A stretch of DNA of 64,000 nt from assembly GCF_003668995.1 (NCBI RefSeq), contig NZ_CP033068.1, positions 3,782,001 through 3,846,000 of the forward strand, in the 5' to 3' direction. The stretch comes from Flavobacterium sp. 140616W15 (lineage in GTDB: Bacteria; Bacteroidota; Bacteroidia; Flavobacteriales; Flavobacteriaceae). Numbering within the stretch: the stretch's first letter is position 1; every line of letters begins with the position of its first letter. Shown in pieces: positions 18,097-26,262 of this stretch. Both the position numbers and the translations under genes were made by a program. The notes beneath the pieces were generated by a model. The model did not search any database, was not told the DNA's origin, and saw nothing but the letters and a program-made list of their open reading frames with translations.

Positions 18097-19536
18097 ATGA
18101 ACGTTTCTCTTATATTAATTATACTTTTAATTGGTGCATTTGTCACTTATTTTGTGGGTGATAAACTAGCTTCAAAAGTAGCCCTGTTCTTTAGTTTGGC
18201 CGCTTTAGGTTGTTCGATTGTATTATTAAATCATTATAATCTTGGCGAAAGCATTGATTATATTAGTCAATGGATTACTCAGCCTAAAATTTCATTTGTA
18301 TTAAATGCAGATGGATTGGCTATTGCAATGTTATTATTAACAACTGCTTTAACACCAATAATCATACTCTCTTCTTTTGGTAATTCATATCCAAACGCAA
18401 AAGGATTCTATGCATTAATCTTATTCATGGCATTTGCAATGGTAGGTACTTTCCTTGCAGCAGATGGTTTGTTATATTATATCTTTTGGGAATTATCATT
18501 AATCCCTATTTACTTTATCGCTTTAATTTGGGGTAATGGTGACACCGAAGAACGCAGAAAAGCAGTAGTTAAATTCTTTATCTACACTCTTGCTGGTTCA
18601 TTATTTATGCTTGTAGCATTTGTTTACTTATATACAAAAGCAGGTAGTTTCTTATTGACTGATTTATATGAACTTGATTTAACTGCAACTGAGCAACTTT
18701 GGATTTTCTTGGCTTTCTTCTTAGCATATGCTATTAAGATTCCTCTTATTCCATTTCATACTTGGCAAGCAAGTGTGTACCAAAAAGCACCTACTGCAGG
18801 AACCATGCTTTTATCAGGTATTATGCTTAAAATGGGACTATACAGCATCATTCGTTGGCAATTGCCAATTGCTCCACTTCCTGCAAAAGAATACATGTCT
18901 ATATTCATCGGATTAGGTATTGCTGGAGTAATTTATGGATCGATTGTAGCTTTAAGACAAAAAGATCTAAAAAAATTACTAGCTTACTCTTCATTAGCAC
19001 ACGTTGGATTAATTGCAGCAGGTACTTATACATTAACTGCAGACGGTTTAAGCGGATCTGTTTTACAAATGATTGCTCACGGTTTTGTAGTAGTTGGTTT
19101 ATTCTTAGCTGCCGAAATCATTTTTAGAAGATACGAAACTAGAGTTATTTCTGAAATGGGTGGAATTCGTTACCAATCGCCTAAGTTCACTTCGATGTTC
19201 TTAATTTTGGTATTGGCATCGGTAGCACTACCATCTACATTTAACTTCGTTGGAGAATTCACAGTATTATATAGCCTTTCTCAAATTAATATTTGGTTTG
19301 CCGTTTTAGGTGGAACAACAATTATATTAGGAGCTTACTATATGCTTAAAATGTTCCAACATGCAATGTTAGGCGAAACAAATACGAAACCTTTTGCTGA
19401 TGTATCTGTCTCTGAAGGAATTTCACTTGTAGCAATTATAGCTGTATTATTCTTTTTTGGATTATATCCAAAACCAATTACAGATTTGATTACTCCAAGT
19501 TTAGATATAATTTTAAAAGTTATACATAGAAATTAA
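18097..19536 (+). CDS. nuoM: NADH-quinone oxidoreductase subunit M
   Basis: The 479-residue antiporter-like subunit has about 14 TM helices. The glutamate of FWELSLIP (about 132) and the segment PLIPFHTWQASVYQKAPTAG (about 214-233) with KKLLAYSSLAHVG are family signatures. It follows nuoL by 13 bp. A 144-bp spacer with degenerate GATTTCAG-type sequence separates it from nuoN. Confidence 0.97.
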   Translation: MNVSLILIILLIGAFVTYFVGDKLASKVALFFSLAALGCSIVLLNHYNLGESIDYISQWITQPKISFVLNADGLAIAMLLLTTALTPIIILSSFGNSYPNAKGFYALILFMAFAMVGTFLAADGLLYYIFWELSLIPIYFIALIWGNGDTEERRKAVVKFFIYTLAGSLFMLVAFVYLYTKAGSFLLTDLYELDLTATEQLWIFLAFFLAYAIKIPLIPFHTWQASVYQKAPTAGTMLLSGIMLKMGLYSIIRWQLPIAPLPAKEYMSIFIGLGIAGVIYGSIVALRQKDLKKLLAYSSLAHVGLIAAGTYTLTADGLSGSVLQMIAHGFVVVGLFLAAEIIFRRYETRVISEMGGIRYQSPKFTSMFLILVLASVALPSTFNFVGEFTVLYSLSQINIWFAVLGGTTIILGAYYMLKMFQHAMLGETNTKPFADVSVSEGISLVAIIAVLFFFGLYPKPITDLITPSLDIILKVIHRN

Positions 19537-19680
19537 GTTTTTAGAATAAAGTGTAATTATTTTTGATTTCAGTTTATCTGATTCTTAAAAACTTACACTG
19601 CTAAAGAATAAATAACATATTTTTAAATAAATAAATTAGGGCATCATTAGTTTTAGATTTCCTATATCAAAAAAACAAAA

Positions 19681-21051
19681 ATGAATACATTAATAGCTAT
19701 CATAGGATTGGGTGTTTTTTGCCTACTGTTTGAAATTCTTAATTTAAGAAAAGCCATTATACCAGTAACTATAATTGGTTTATTAGGCGTTTTGGCAATA
19801 AACTATTCAGAATTTGGTTTAACTGAAAGTTACTACAATAACATGATTTCGGTGAGTAAATACTCTACGTCGTTTTCATCTTTGTTTATTGTTTTAACGA
19901 TTTTCTTAGTGGCTTTAAGTCATAACTTCTACGAAGATCACCAAACGAAGATATCTGATTTTGTATCTATCAAAATATTCTTATTGGCAGGAGCTGTAGC
20001 AATGGTTTCTTTTGGAAACTTAGCTATGTTCTTTTTAGGAATCGAAGTATTATCTATTGCACTATACGTTTTAGCAGCAAGTGACAGAATGAAAATAAAA
20101 AGTAATGAAGCTGGAATGAAATATTTCTTAATGGGTTCATTTGCATCTGGAATTATCTTATTCGGAATCTGTTTGATTTACGGAGCTATGGGAAGTTTTG
20201 ATGTAATTGAAATTAGTGAATTATCTCAATCTGCTGAATTGCCTATTTGGTTTCCAATTGGTATTGTTTTACTAACTGTTGGTATGTTGTTTAAAGTTGC
20301 TGCTGTTCCATTTCACTTTTGGGCTCCAGACGTTTACGAAGGTTCTCCTGCATTAACAACTGCTTTAATGAGTACTTTGGCTAAAGTTGTTGCTATTGCT
20401 ACTTTATACAAATTATTAACGATATTAAATGCTGAGCTTTCTGAAAGCTATGTAATCGTAATCGTGATTGTTTCTATGTTATCTATGACTGTTGGTAATA
20501 TCATGGCATTACGTCAAGTAAACGTAAAACGTATGCTTGCCTATTCAGGTATTTCGCATGCAGGTTTCATGTTGATGACTTTATTAACTTTAGCAACTTC
20601 CGCAGGAACTCTTTTATATTATACTACTGCTTATGCATTAGCTGGTATTGCAGCGTTTAGCGTTATATTATATGTTTGCAAAAACAGAGACAACGAAGAC
20701 ATTACTAATTTTCATGGTTTAGGAAAAACAAATCCATTATTAGCAGCTATTCTTACCGCCTCACTTTTATCTATGGCTGGTATTCCAATTTTTGCAGGAT
20801 TCTTTGCTAAGTTATTCTTATTCAATCAAGTATTACAAGCTGGATACCTAGCATTAGTAATTGTTGCAGTAATTAACTCTATCATAAGTGTTGGTTATTA
20901 TTTTAAACTGATATTAGCAATGTACACTAAAGAGCCTAACGAAACTCGTACAGGAAGACCTTTCCTTATTTATGCTGTTGCAGTAGTTTCTATACTATTA
21001 AACATCGTGATCGGTTTATTCCCTTCTTTAGTTTTAGATCTTTTGAACTAA
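19681..21051 (+). CDS. nuoN: NADH-quinone oxidoreductase subunit N
   Basis: The 456-residue last subunit of the operon is antiporter-like, with about 13-14 TM helices. Signatures are FLGIEVLSIALYVL (about 119-132, with the conserved glutamate), KVAAVPFHFWAPDVYEGSP (about 206-224) and KRMLAYSGISHAGF. The gene is followed by a clear terminator, which closes the nuo transcript. Confidence 0.96.
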   Translation: MNTLIAIIGLGVFCLLFEILNLRKAIIPVTIIGLLGVLAINYSEFGLTESYYNNMISVSKYSTSFSSLFIVLTIFLVALSHNFYEDHQTKISDFVSIKIFLLAGAVAMVSFGNLAMFFLGIEVLSIALYVLAASDRMKIKSNEAGMKYFLMGSFASGIILFGICLIYGAMGSFDVIEISELSQSAELPIWFPIGIVLLTVGMLFKVAAVPFHFWAPDVYEGSPALTTALMSTLAKVVAIATLYKLLTILNAELSESYVIVIVIVSMLSMTVGNIMALRQVNVKRMLAYSGISHAGFMLMTLLTLATSAGTLLYYTTAYALAGIAAFSVILYVCKNRDNEDITNFHGLGKTNPLLAAILTASLLSMAGIPIFAGFFAKLFLFNQVLQAGYLALVIVAVINSIISVGYYFKLILAMYTKEPNETRTGRPFLIYAVAVVSILLNIVIGLFPSLVLDLLN

Positions 21052-21071
21052 ATATAACTACATAAAAACAC

Positions 21072-21104
21072 AAGCCATCAAGTTCTAAACTTGGTGGCTT
21101 TTTT
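21072..21104 (+). terminator. Terminator of the nuo operon
   Basis: A 13-bp stem (21072-21084 with 21088-21100, one G-T pair) with a 3-base loop and a T-run lies 20 bp after nuoN. Confidence 0.9.
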
Positions 21105-21231
21105 GTTTAAACTATATAAGTCATTTAAGAGAATATGAGTTTTTACTACTTTTCTTAAATGAACTTAAATGATTTCATATTTTATAGTCAACTTTAATAG
21201 CATAGTTTTTTTTAAGACTATACAGAATGAA

Positions 21232-21360
21232 TTGCCTCCTGCTTTAGCTGGAGGTTAAATGAATTGATAATAAATCTGGCTTTAGCCAAAAGAATACTGA
21301 GATTTGGCTAAAGCCAATACTAGACTTACCTAATATTCCTCCAGCTAAAGCTGGAGGCAA
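21232..21360. repeat. 129-bp nested inverted repeat (REP/MITE-like)
   Basis: The outer arms 21232-21254 and 21338-21360 are complementary at 22 of 23 positions (CCTCCAGCTAAAGC core). Inner arms GGCTTTAGCC (21278-21287) and GGCTAAAGCC (21306-21315) pair as well, and each arm also contains its own short TTTAGC/GCTAAA palindrome. No ORF is present. It resembles the palindromic intergenic units of Bacteroidetes associated with REP-type transposases, but no transposase is in this window. Confidence 0.75.
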
Positions 21361-21386
21361 CACATAAATAAAATGTATTCAGTAAA

Positions 21387-21462
21387 TTTTCTCGCAAAGA
21401 GGCCAAGGCGCAAAGTTTATATCTAAATTGCTTAGTGGCTTTGTTACTTGGCGTGACAAACA
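21387..21462. repeat. GCAAAG-type dispersed inverted repeat, copy 1
   Basis: The left arm contains CTCGCAAAGAGGCCAAGGCG and the right arm GCTTAGTGGCTTTG...TTGGCGTGA, roughly complementary. The same motif family recurs at 41521-41586. The remaining 21105-21707 sequence is AT-rich and shows no gene. Confidence 0.6.
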
Positions 21463-21682
21463 TTCAGTATAGTATTAAAGGGGGCTTTCCTAACTTAACA
21501 ACATTTTGATTTGATTGAAATCAATTGAAAATTAAAACCTTCCATTTTGAAATATTAATAATCTTCCAAACTATTATGCCTTGCAACTTTATAAAACTAC
21601 ATTTTATTTAAAACCCTCAACCATTTCAGAAGCCTCTTGGTATAAAAGCGGGATAATTCAATTGTTAAAATATATATAGGGA

Positions 21683-21715
21683 TTGGAGCAATTATGAAAA
21701 TATGCGTTATATTTG
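21683..21715 (+). promoter_or_regulatory. Promoter of the Bax-inhibitor-like gene
   Basis: TTG at 21683-21685 and TATATTTG at 21708-21715 are separated by 22 bp. The -7 element lies downstream of an in-frame ATG at 21702, which supports the later start at 21741. Confidence 0.55.
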
Positions 21716-21740
21716 GTACGTTTTAAAATTTAAATCTATT

Positions 21741-22517
21741 ATGGCTTTCAACTCAAACAATCCGTTTTTAAGTAATAAACGTTTTTCTCCAACTTCGGTT
21801 GCAGCAAAAAGTGAGAATCCTCATCAGGCAACAATTATCGATTATGGTAATGAGATGACACTATCTGGTACTATCAATAAAACTCTTATTTTATTTTTAT
21901 TGCTTACAGCTACTGCAATGATAACTTGGTGGATGTCTTTTAACGGAATCAACCCTATGCTTCCTACAATTGGTGGAGCAATCATTGGATTAATTTTAGT
22001 TGTTGTTGCTGCATTCAAACCGCAACTTTCTCCTTACTTAGCTCCAGGCTATGCTTTGTTTGAAGGTTTATTTATTGGTGGAATATCTGCAATCTTTGAA
22101 GCAATGTATCCAGGAATAGTAATACAAGCCGTTGGTGCAACATTTGTTACCTTCATGGTTTGTTTAGGTTTGTATAAATACAAAATTGTAAAAGTAACTG
22201 AGCAATTCAAATCGGTTGTTATGGCAGCTACTTTGGCAATTGCAACTTATTACCTAATCTCTTGGTTAGTTTCAATGTTTACAAGCTTTACTCCTGTTCA
22301 TCATGGTAGCTCTATGATGAGTATTGGTATTAGTGTTTTTGTAATCGTTATTGCTGCTTTAAACCTATTCTTGGATTTTGATAGAATAGAAGAAGGTGTT
22401 AAAGAAAAAATGCCAAAGTTTATGGAATGGTACGGTGCAATGGGATTAATGATTACTCTTGTTTGGCTGTATATTGAATTCTTAAGATTGCTATCTAAAC
22501 TAAATAGTAGAGACTAA
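21741..22517 (+). CDS. Bax inhibitor-1/YccA-like membrane protein
   Basis: From ATG 21741 (MAFNSNNPFL) the protein has 258 residues. A polar N-terminal tail of about 45 residues is followed by seven hydrophobic helices, with an FEGLFIGGISAIFE segment (about 108-121) and a final pair of acidic residues near LFLDFDRIEEG, both characteristic of the bacterial BI-1/YccA-like group (TMBIM). These proteins are proposed to be calcium-leak channels or to interact with FtsH-type proteases; the role in Bacteroidetes is untested. It has its own promoter and ends in a bidirectional terminator. Confidence 0.85.
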   Translation: MAFNSNNPFLSNKRFSPTSVAAKSENPHQATIIDYGNEMTLSGTINKTLILFLLLTATAMITWWMSFNGINPMLPTIGGAIIGLILVVVAAFKPQLSPYLAPGYALFEGLFIGGISAIFEAMYPGIVIQAVGATFVTFMVCLGLYKYKIVKVTEQFKSVVMAATLAIATYYLISWLVSMFTSFTPVHHGSSMMSIGISVFVIVIAALNLFLDFDRIEEGVKEKMPKFMEWYGAMGLMITLVWLYIEFLRLLSKLNSRD

Positions 22518-22538
22518 TCGTTTCAAATAATTATATAC

Positions 22539-22573
22539 AAAAAGCCTTTTTGATTTTCAAAAAGGCTTTTTTA
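22539..22573. terminator. Bidirectional terminator between convergent genes
   Basis: The stem AAAAAGCCTTTTTGA with its complement and a 3-base loop is flanked by A and T tracts. It serves the BI-1-like gene on plus and the PAS gene on minus. Confidence 0.85.
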
Positions 22574-23089
22574 TTAGGCTGCTTTTTCAAAAGCAATAAA
22601 ATGTGTCAACTTCCCTTTTAAATTAAAAACAGGAAAAGCATTTATTTTACAAAAATAGGTTTCGCCATTTTTCTTATAATTCAGAATAGTCTTTTCGAAA
22701 GCTTCATGAGATTTTATAGCTAATCTAATTTCCTCTCTAACAACGGAAGAAGTTTCAGGTCCTTGGAACATTTTTGGCGATTTACCCACAACTTCATCTT
22801 CTCTATAACCTGTCATATTAAAAATACGATTGGAAGCAAAAACAATCTTCAACTTCAAATCTGTAACTACTACAACTTCCTCTTTCAATCTTTCTAAAAC
22901 ATTAAATTCGGAATCATCCCAGTGAAATCTATTTGCAATATAAAGTACCTTTTGCCAATCTGAATAATTACTTTTTAAATCATTTAAAGACACATGATGA
23001 AAATCCCATGAAATCACTGGGACAACATTGCAATTCATCTCTTGATGATATTTTGCAATTGCGGCATCGTAAGCATCTAAATCATACAT
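22574..23089 (-). CDS. PAS domain protein (LOV-like fold, no LOV cysteine)
   Basis: The 171-residue cytoplasmic protein consists of an N-terminal helical part (about 1-65) and one PAS domain (about 66-170). The PAS core reads VVVTDLKLKIVFASNRIFNM, then GYREDEVVGKSPKMFQGPET, then YKKNGETYFCKINAFPVFN. The GKSPKMFQGPET stretch aligns with the LOV signature GxNCRFLQG, but the photoactive cysteine is replaced, so flavin-adduct photochemistry is not expected. There is no output domain; it may act as a stand-alone sensor by protein-protein contact. It stops at the bidirectional terminator. Confidence 0.8.
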   Translation of the reverse strand: MYDLDAYDAAIAKYHQEMNCNVVPVISWDFHHVSLNDLKSNYSDWQKVLYIANRFHWDDSEFNVLERLKEEVVVVTDLKLKIVFASNRIFNMTGYREDEVVGKSPKMFQGPETSSVVREEIRLAIKSHEAFEKTILNYKKNGETYFCKINAFPVFNLKGKLTHFIAFEKAA

Positions 23090-23105
23090 AAATTAAAATT
23101 TTATT

Positions 23106-23248
23106 CAAAGATAAATTGAAAACAGCACTAATCATGTTACTTATTACTCATTTAACGCATGTTTAAGCAATTTAAAAGCTAAACTTAAGCTAAACAACGA
23201 TAGCTTACTTAACTTCAATATTAAGACTGTTTAATAAAATCCCTAATA
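23106..23248 (-). pseudogene. Decayed duplicate of the dinB 3' end and its downstream flank
   Basis: This segment aligns by eye over about 143 bp to 24155-24298, which holds the last ~25 codons of dinB and about 65 bp beyond its stop. The offset is about 1050 bp, identity is roughly three-quarters, and there are two or three small gaps. Read on the minus strand, it translates as LLLGILLNSLNIEVK-stop-AIVV-stop-LKFSF, against RLLGISLSNLNTEVKKAIVVQLKFEF in the intact gene. Two in-frame stops show it is dead. It forms a direct repeat with the true dinB end, and the LRR gene sits between the two copies. Confidence 0.75.
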
Positions 23249-23258
23249 ACAGAGCAGA

Positions 23259-24059
23259 TTATAATCCTGCTTTCAAAGCTTGATCAAACGAAAACCCATT
23301 AACAATACACTTTGGTAAATGCTCTCTGAGCTGTCTTAACTCTTTCTGGTTGGCTTTGATGTTTAAATGCTTAAGTTTTTTGAGTTTTGATAGGTTTGCT
23401 ATTGTTCTCTTGAGTTTTATGGCGTTTGTTAGTGCCAGATTCAATATTATAATAGGGTTGCTTTCATTAAAAAAATCCAGCTCAGGTAGATTTTTATTGT
23501 CAGAAAGGGAGAGTATGCGTAGCTCACTCAATTTTTCAATAAATTGAAGGTTGATATGATTTGTACAGTTACGCAGAGATAGAATTTTGATTTTTTTGAG
23601 TAATTCAACATTCTCTATGCACTCTAGCTTAGGTGTATGGCTTATATCTAGCGCTTCAAAAGACGAGTTGTTTGGCAAGATAATTTTCTGAGCTTTTCTT
23701 GCGATGCATATTTCTAGTTTTATTAGTTTTTTGTTTAGCGCTGAGAAATCCAAAACACTACTGCTATCCTGGGAAATAGAAAGTCCACTGTAAATGTCGC
23801 TTATTCCGGCTCTCTTTATTTGATTCTCAAAACACCCTCCAGAAAAAATATTTTCACCAGAGCTCTCAATATATTTTCTTTTAATTATCAATCCAAGTGA
23901 ATCTATCTCATTGATGGATAAGTTTTCACTTAAGAAAACATCTTCAATTTCACTGAGACTCTGAATTTCAGGAATGTCGCTAAGCCAAACTTCTGTTTCA
24001 TCAACGCCAAACCCTACAGGGGCACTCCGTAACTTCTCAAATAAATATTCAGTATTCAT
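23259..24059 (-). CDS. Leucine-rich-repeat-like protein of unknown function
   Basis: The 266-residue protein has no signal peptide. The first ~110 residues are polar and not recognised. From about residue 115 to 245 there are irregular leucine-rich repeats with L-x-x-L-x-L spacing (KLIKLEICIARKAQKIILP, FEALDISHTPKLECIENV, KIKILSLRNCTNHINL, ELRILSLSDNKNLPEL, KLKHLNIKANQ), so a solenoid for protein binding is likely. It is flanked by direct repeats derived from the dinB 3' end, suggesting it arrived as an inserted segment. No integrase accompanies it. Cargo, immunity or orphan effector roles are all possible; none is shown. Confidence 0.7.
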   Translation of the reverse strand: MNTEYLFEKLRSAPVGFGVDETEVWLSDIPEIQSLSEIEDVFLSENLSINEIDSLGLIIKRKYIESSGENIFSGGCFENQIKRAGISDIYSGLSISQDSSSVLDFSALNKKLIKLEICIARKAQKIILPNNSSFEALDISHTPKLECIENVELLKKIKILSLRNCTNHINLQFIEKLSELRILSLSDNKNLPELDFFNESNPIIILNLALTNAIKLKRTIANLSKLKKLKHLNIKANQKELRQLREHLPKCIVNGFSFDQALKAGL

Positions 24060-24221
24060 AATTTACTTTTAAATTAAAAAAGTGATTTTTTATGTTTTTT
24101 TAAATAACAAAAACAATATCACAACCATCCCAAATTTAAGCAATTGCTTCAACTCGAAGATAAATCTAAAAGCCAAGTAATCATAACCGTATTGAGCATT
24201 TAACACCTCTTTTTAAATCAT

Positions 24222-25304
24222 TTAAAACTCAAACTTAAGCTGTACAACAATCGCTTTTTTTACTTCGGTATTAAGATTGCTTAATGAAATCCCTAATAAA
24301 CGAACTGAATCTTTCATTCGTTCCTGATACAACAACTCTTTTACAGTTTCAAGAATCAAGTTTTTATCGGCTATGAAATAAGGGAGTGTTTTACTTCGAG
24401 TTTGTTGTGTAAAGTCGCTGTACTTTATTTTAAGAGTAACCGTTTTACCAGAAATCTTATGCTTCTGTAAACGTCGCTCTAAAGAAATTGCGATTCGTTC
24501 GAGTTGCTCCAACATGAATATTTCCGAAGAAAGGTTAACATCAAAAGTATGTTCTGCTGCCACCGACTTTGTTATTCTATTAGATTTCACCTCACTATTA
24601 TGAACTCCACGCACAACATGATAATAAAAAGTCCCCGATTTTCCGAAATGTTTTTCTAAAAATTCTAAGGTTTTACTCTTTAAATCAGTCCCTGTAAAAA
24701 CACCAAGTTGGTACATTTTTTCGGTAGTTACCTTCCCCACTCCATAAAACTTTCTAATTGGTAATTCTTCCAAAAAAGCAATCACCTCATCTGGATTTAC
24801 CGTTTTTTGACCATTGGGCTTGTTGTAATCACTGGCAATTTTAGCTACAAATTTATTTACCGAAATTCCTGCTGAAGCTGTTAATCCAACTTCATTAAAA
24901 ATTCGCAATCTAATTTCTTCAGCCAATAAACTCGCACTTGGATTTCCTTTTTTGTTAATTGTAACATCAAGATAAGCTTCGTCAAGCGAAAGTGGCTCAA
25001 CTAAATCGGTATATTCATGAAAAATTTTATGAATTTTATTTGATATCTCTTTATATCGATCAAATCGTGGACGAACAAAGATAAGCTGTGGACAATTACG
25101 CTTAGCCTGCATACCACTTATTGCACTTCGAACACCAAATTTACGAGCCTCATAACTTGCTGCCGCCACAACACCACGATTCTCAGAACCGCCCACAGCA
25201 ATAGGTTTCCCACGCAAATCTGGATTATCCATTTGCTCTACCGAGGCATAAAATGCATCCATATCAATATGGATAATTTTTCGATATGTAGGTACATCAG
25301 ACAT
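24222..25304 (-). CDS. dinB: DNA polymerase IV (Y-family translesion polymerase)
   Basis: The 360-residue Y-family polymerase copies past damaged bases. The catalytic carboxylates are visible in IIHIDMDAFYASVEQ (about 10-24) and PLSLDEAYLDV (about 102-112). The YEARKFGVRSAISG finger motif and the helix-hairpin-helix thumb (IRKFYGVGKVTTEKM) are present. The C-terminus ends AIVVQLKFEF, with QLxF resembling the beta-clamp-binding motif. Length is normal. A second, broken copy of its last codons lies about 1 kb downstream, beyond the LRR gene. Confidence 0.95.
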   Translation of the reverse strand: MSDVPTYRKIIHIDMDAFYASVEQMDNPDLRGKPIAVGGSENRGVVAAASYEARKFGVRSAISGMQAKRNCPQLIFVRPRFDRYKEISNKIHKIFHEYTDLVEPLSLDEAYLDVTINKKGNPSASLLAEEIRLRIFNEVGLTASAGISVNKFVAKIASDYNKPNGQKTVNPDEVIAFLEELPIRKFYGVGKVTTEKMYQLGVFTGTDLKSKTLEFLEKHFGKSGTFYYHVVRGVHNSEVKSNRITKSVAAEHTFDVNLSSEIFMLEQLERIAISLERRLQKHKISGKTVTLKIKYSDFTQQTRSKTLPYFIADKNLILETVKELLYQERMKDSVRLLGISLSNLNTEVKKAIVVQLKFEF

Positions 25305-25308
25305 AGTA

Positions 25309-25316
25309 CAAATTTA
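25309..25316 (-). promoter_or_regulatory. -7 element just upstream of dinB
   Basis: Read on the minus strand, the site is TAAATTTG, a perfect -7 consensus, ending only 4 bp before the dinB ATG. If used, it would give a leaderless or nearly leaderless mRNA. No -33 element is clear. Confidence 0.45.
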
Positions 25317-25462
25317 GATAGGAAACCAACAATAGAGAATAAAAAAGGCATAAATATTTTTACTCATAAGTTAAATTTTTCATGCAAAACAGGCAGTAAT
25401 AGATTTTGAAGATAATAACAAACATTAACAAGTGAATAAGCAAAAACCAAATGATTTTCTCC

Positions 25463-25470
25463 TATTTTTG
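25463..25470 (+). promoter_or_regulatory. -7 element of the phosphatase gene
   Basis: TATTTTTG matches TAnnTTTG and lies 23 bp before ATG 25494. Confidence 0.45.
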
Positions 25471-25493
25471 TAAGTACATTACAAAACATTAAA

Positions 25494-26219
25494 ATGAGAA
25501 CATTCGTTATTGGAGACATACACGGTGGCTTAATTGCTTTGAAACAAGTACTCGAAAGGGCCTCTGTAACAAACAAAGACACCTTAATTTTCTTGGGTGA
25601 TTATGTTGATGGTTGGAGTCAATCTCCTCAAGTGATTGATTTTTTAATTGAATTAAAACAAAACCAAAATTGTATTTGCATCCGAGGTAATCATGATGAT
25701 TTACTTCAACAATGGATGAGAGACGGCAGAGACAATGAATTATGGCATCATCATGGTGGTGAATCAACTGTTCTCGCTTACGAATCGATTAGTGACACAC
25801 ACAAACAGATACACGTTGCTTTTCTTGAGTCATTACAAGGTTATTATCTAGATTCAGAAAATAGATTATTTATTCATGCAGGTTTTACTAACTTAAGAGG
25901 TGTAACTTATGAATATTCATTTGAATCTTTTTTTTGGGATAGAACGCTGTGGGAAACTGCTATGGCATTAGATCCAAATATGGAAACAGATTCACTACTC
26001 TATCCAAAAAGATTAAAACTTTATAAAGAAATTTTTATTGGACACACCCCAGTTACAAGAATTCACGAAACTGTTCCTATACAAAAAGCCAATGTTTGGA
26101 ATGTTGATACTGGTGCTGCATTTACAGGAAGGCTGACAATTATGGATATTGACAGTAAAGAATACTGGCAAAGCGACCCTTTGAACGAATTGTATTTTGA
26201 CGAAAAGGGTAGGAATTGA
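25494..26219 (+). CDS. PPP-family metallophosphoesterase (serine/threonine phosphatase-like)
   Basis: The 241-residue cytoplasmic protein has all metal-binding motifs of the PPP superfamily: GDIHG (about 7-11), GDYVDG (about 35-40) and RGNHD (about 62-66), with the later histidine in GHTPV (about 183-187). The HHHGGEST motif is typical of the bacterial PrpA/bis(5'-nucleosyl)-tetraphosphatase-like branch. It could dephosphorylate proteins or diadenosine polyphosphates; sequence alone does not decide. It is divergent from dinB and followed closely by a small outer membrane protein gene with its own -7 element. Confidence 0.88.
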   Translation: MRTFVIGDIHGGLIALKQVLERASVTNKDTLIFLGDYVDGWSQSPQVIDFLIELKQNQNCICIRGNHDDLLQQWMRDGRDNELWHHHGGESTVLAYESISDTHKQIHVAFLESLQGYYLDSENRLFIHAGFTNLRGVTYEYSFESFFWDRTLWETAMALDPNMETDSLLYPKRLKLYKEIFIGHTPVTRIHETVPIQKANVWNVDTGAAFTGRLTIMDIDSKEYWQSDPLNELYFDEKGRN

Positions 26220-26231
26220 TATATAAAGCCT

Positions 26232-26239
26232 TATTTTTG
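26232..26239 (+). promoter_or_regulatory. -7 element of the outer membrane protein gene
   Basis: TATTTTTG matches the -7 consensus, 23 bp before ATG 26263. A TTG lies upstream but only 13 bp away. Confidence 0.45.
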
Positions 26240-26262
26240 CAAAAAATAAATCCCTATATTTT

